From CAVONB01 sp963697205 (GTDB lineage Bacteria > Pseudomonadota > Alphaproteobacteria > Rhizobiales > Hyphomicrobiaceae), in contig CAVONB010000017.1 of assembly GCA_963697205.1 (NCBI GenBank), positions 41,355 through 105,354 of the forward strand: a stretch of DNA of 64,000 nucleotides, given 5' to 3'. The notes beneath the pieces are model-generated. The model was not told where the DNA came from. It was given only the letters and a program-made list of their open reading frames with translations, and ran no database searches. Positions 63,782-64,000 of this stretch are shown here, piece after piece. Every line of letters starts with the position of its first letter. Position 1 is the stretch's first letter. The position numbers and the translations under genes are program-made.

Positions 63782-64000
63782 GGGAAAGAAGATTCGTTCG
63801 CTGAGGGTATCTAGTGTTGCCTCAGGCAGCGGCCGTTGCCTTGCTCCCTTCGGGTGGGCCAAGACCTAGTCTAGCCACGTCAATGGACGAAGCGGTCCGA
63901 AAGCGGCCGTGGGGTGGTCGACGAGACGGGCTAATTCCGCCACAGGCTAGAGACCGATCATCGGACCGCGTGTGCTTTGCGTGCACGACGAGCGGGTGGT
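63782..64000. other. Unassigned element DNA at the window edge
   Basis: The last 220 bases contain no recognised gene. They presumably belong to the integrated element, which continues beyond the window. Confidence 0.4.

Overview
The window is a high-GC chromosomal segment of an alphaproteobacterium, most likely of the order Hyphomicrobiales (Rhizobiales). The evidence is the set of lineage-typical genes: a zf-CHCC (NDUFS6-like) protein, DUF2842, DUF1194 and extensin-family proteins, an rpiA-DUF2059-gor cluster, a type-2 ArgC, CtaA, and an ErpA/IscA protein next to a dGTPase. The species cannot be fixed from the sequence alone. Most genes are ordinary housekeeping or accessory genes with clear ribosome binding sites. 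No rRNA, complete tRNA, CRISPR array or replication origin was seen.

Layout. 0-9 kb: Nudix, PhzF, YceI, SDR, porin-like OMP, then the leftward rpiA-DUF2059-DUF2059-like-gor operon, a small periplasmic protein and a CobB sirtuin. 9-16.6 kb: EpmA and EF-P in divergent orientation, a TauE/SafE permease, a possible papain-like cysteine protein, a Crp/Fnr regulator, ErpA and a dGTPase-like protein. 16.7-22 kb: a giant RTX exoprotein gene broken by several frameshifts. 22.4-30.8 kb: an MBL-fold protein, TetR, CsaA, an FAD monooxygenase, the zf-CHCC protein, hydrolases, DUF1194 and extensin. 30.9-38 kb: an envelope/stress-signalling region in which one ECF sigma/anti-sigma pair (rightward) converges on a second ECF sigma/anti-sigma pair that leads two secreted subtilases (leftward). 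38.3-47 kb: an outer-membrane barrel, an SDR, gamma-glutamyltransferase, a tripartite tricarboxylate transporter (TctC/B/A) and aspartate dehydrogenase; the ggt, tctB and tctA frames are broken by single-base indels. 47-56 kb: CtaA, a HAD nucleotidase, ArgC, TerC, the rplM-rpsI operon with a clear sigma70-like promoter and terminator, then acyl-CoA-type enzymes. 56.1-57.2 kb: a non-coding block of REP-like inverted repeats. 57.3-61.2 kb: a second, intact giant exoprotein gene. 62.1 kb to the end: the left edge of an integrated element, with a displaced tRNA-Lys(CUU) 3' end, a tyrosine integrase and an AlpA-like regulator.

The most notable system is the pair of giant RTX/FG-GAP exoproteins at 16.7-22.0 kb (minus) and 57.3-61.2 kb (plus). 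They have unrelated N-terminal halves but share a nearly identical C-terminal module of about 300 residues, encoded by about 0.9 kb of near-identical DNA in inverted orientation 43 kb apart. The module has a YD-repeat-like stretch followed by a serralysin-like terminal domain. It looks like an exchangeable type I secretion or surface-attachment tail, and the inverted DNA could support gene conversion or inversion of the interval. No type I ABC transporter or membrane fusion protein is present in the window.

Single-base frameshifts are confined to two places (RTX1 at 18.8-21.2 kb and ggt-tctB-tctA at 41.0-45.8 kb), while neighbouring genes are intact. Sequencing or assembly error is at least as likely as true gene decay.
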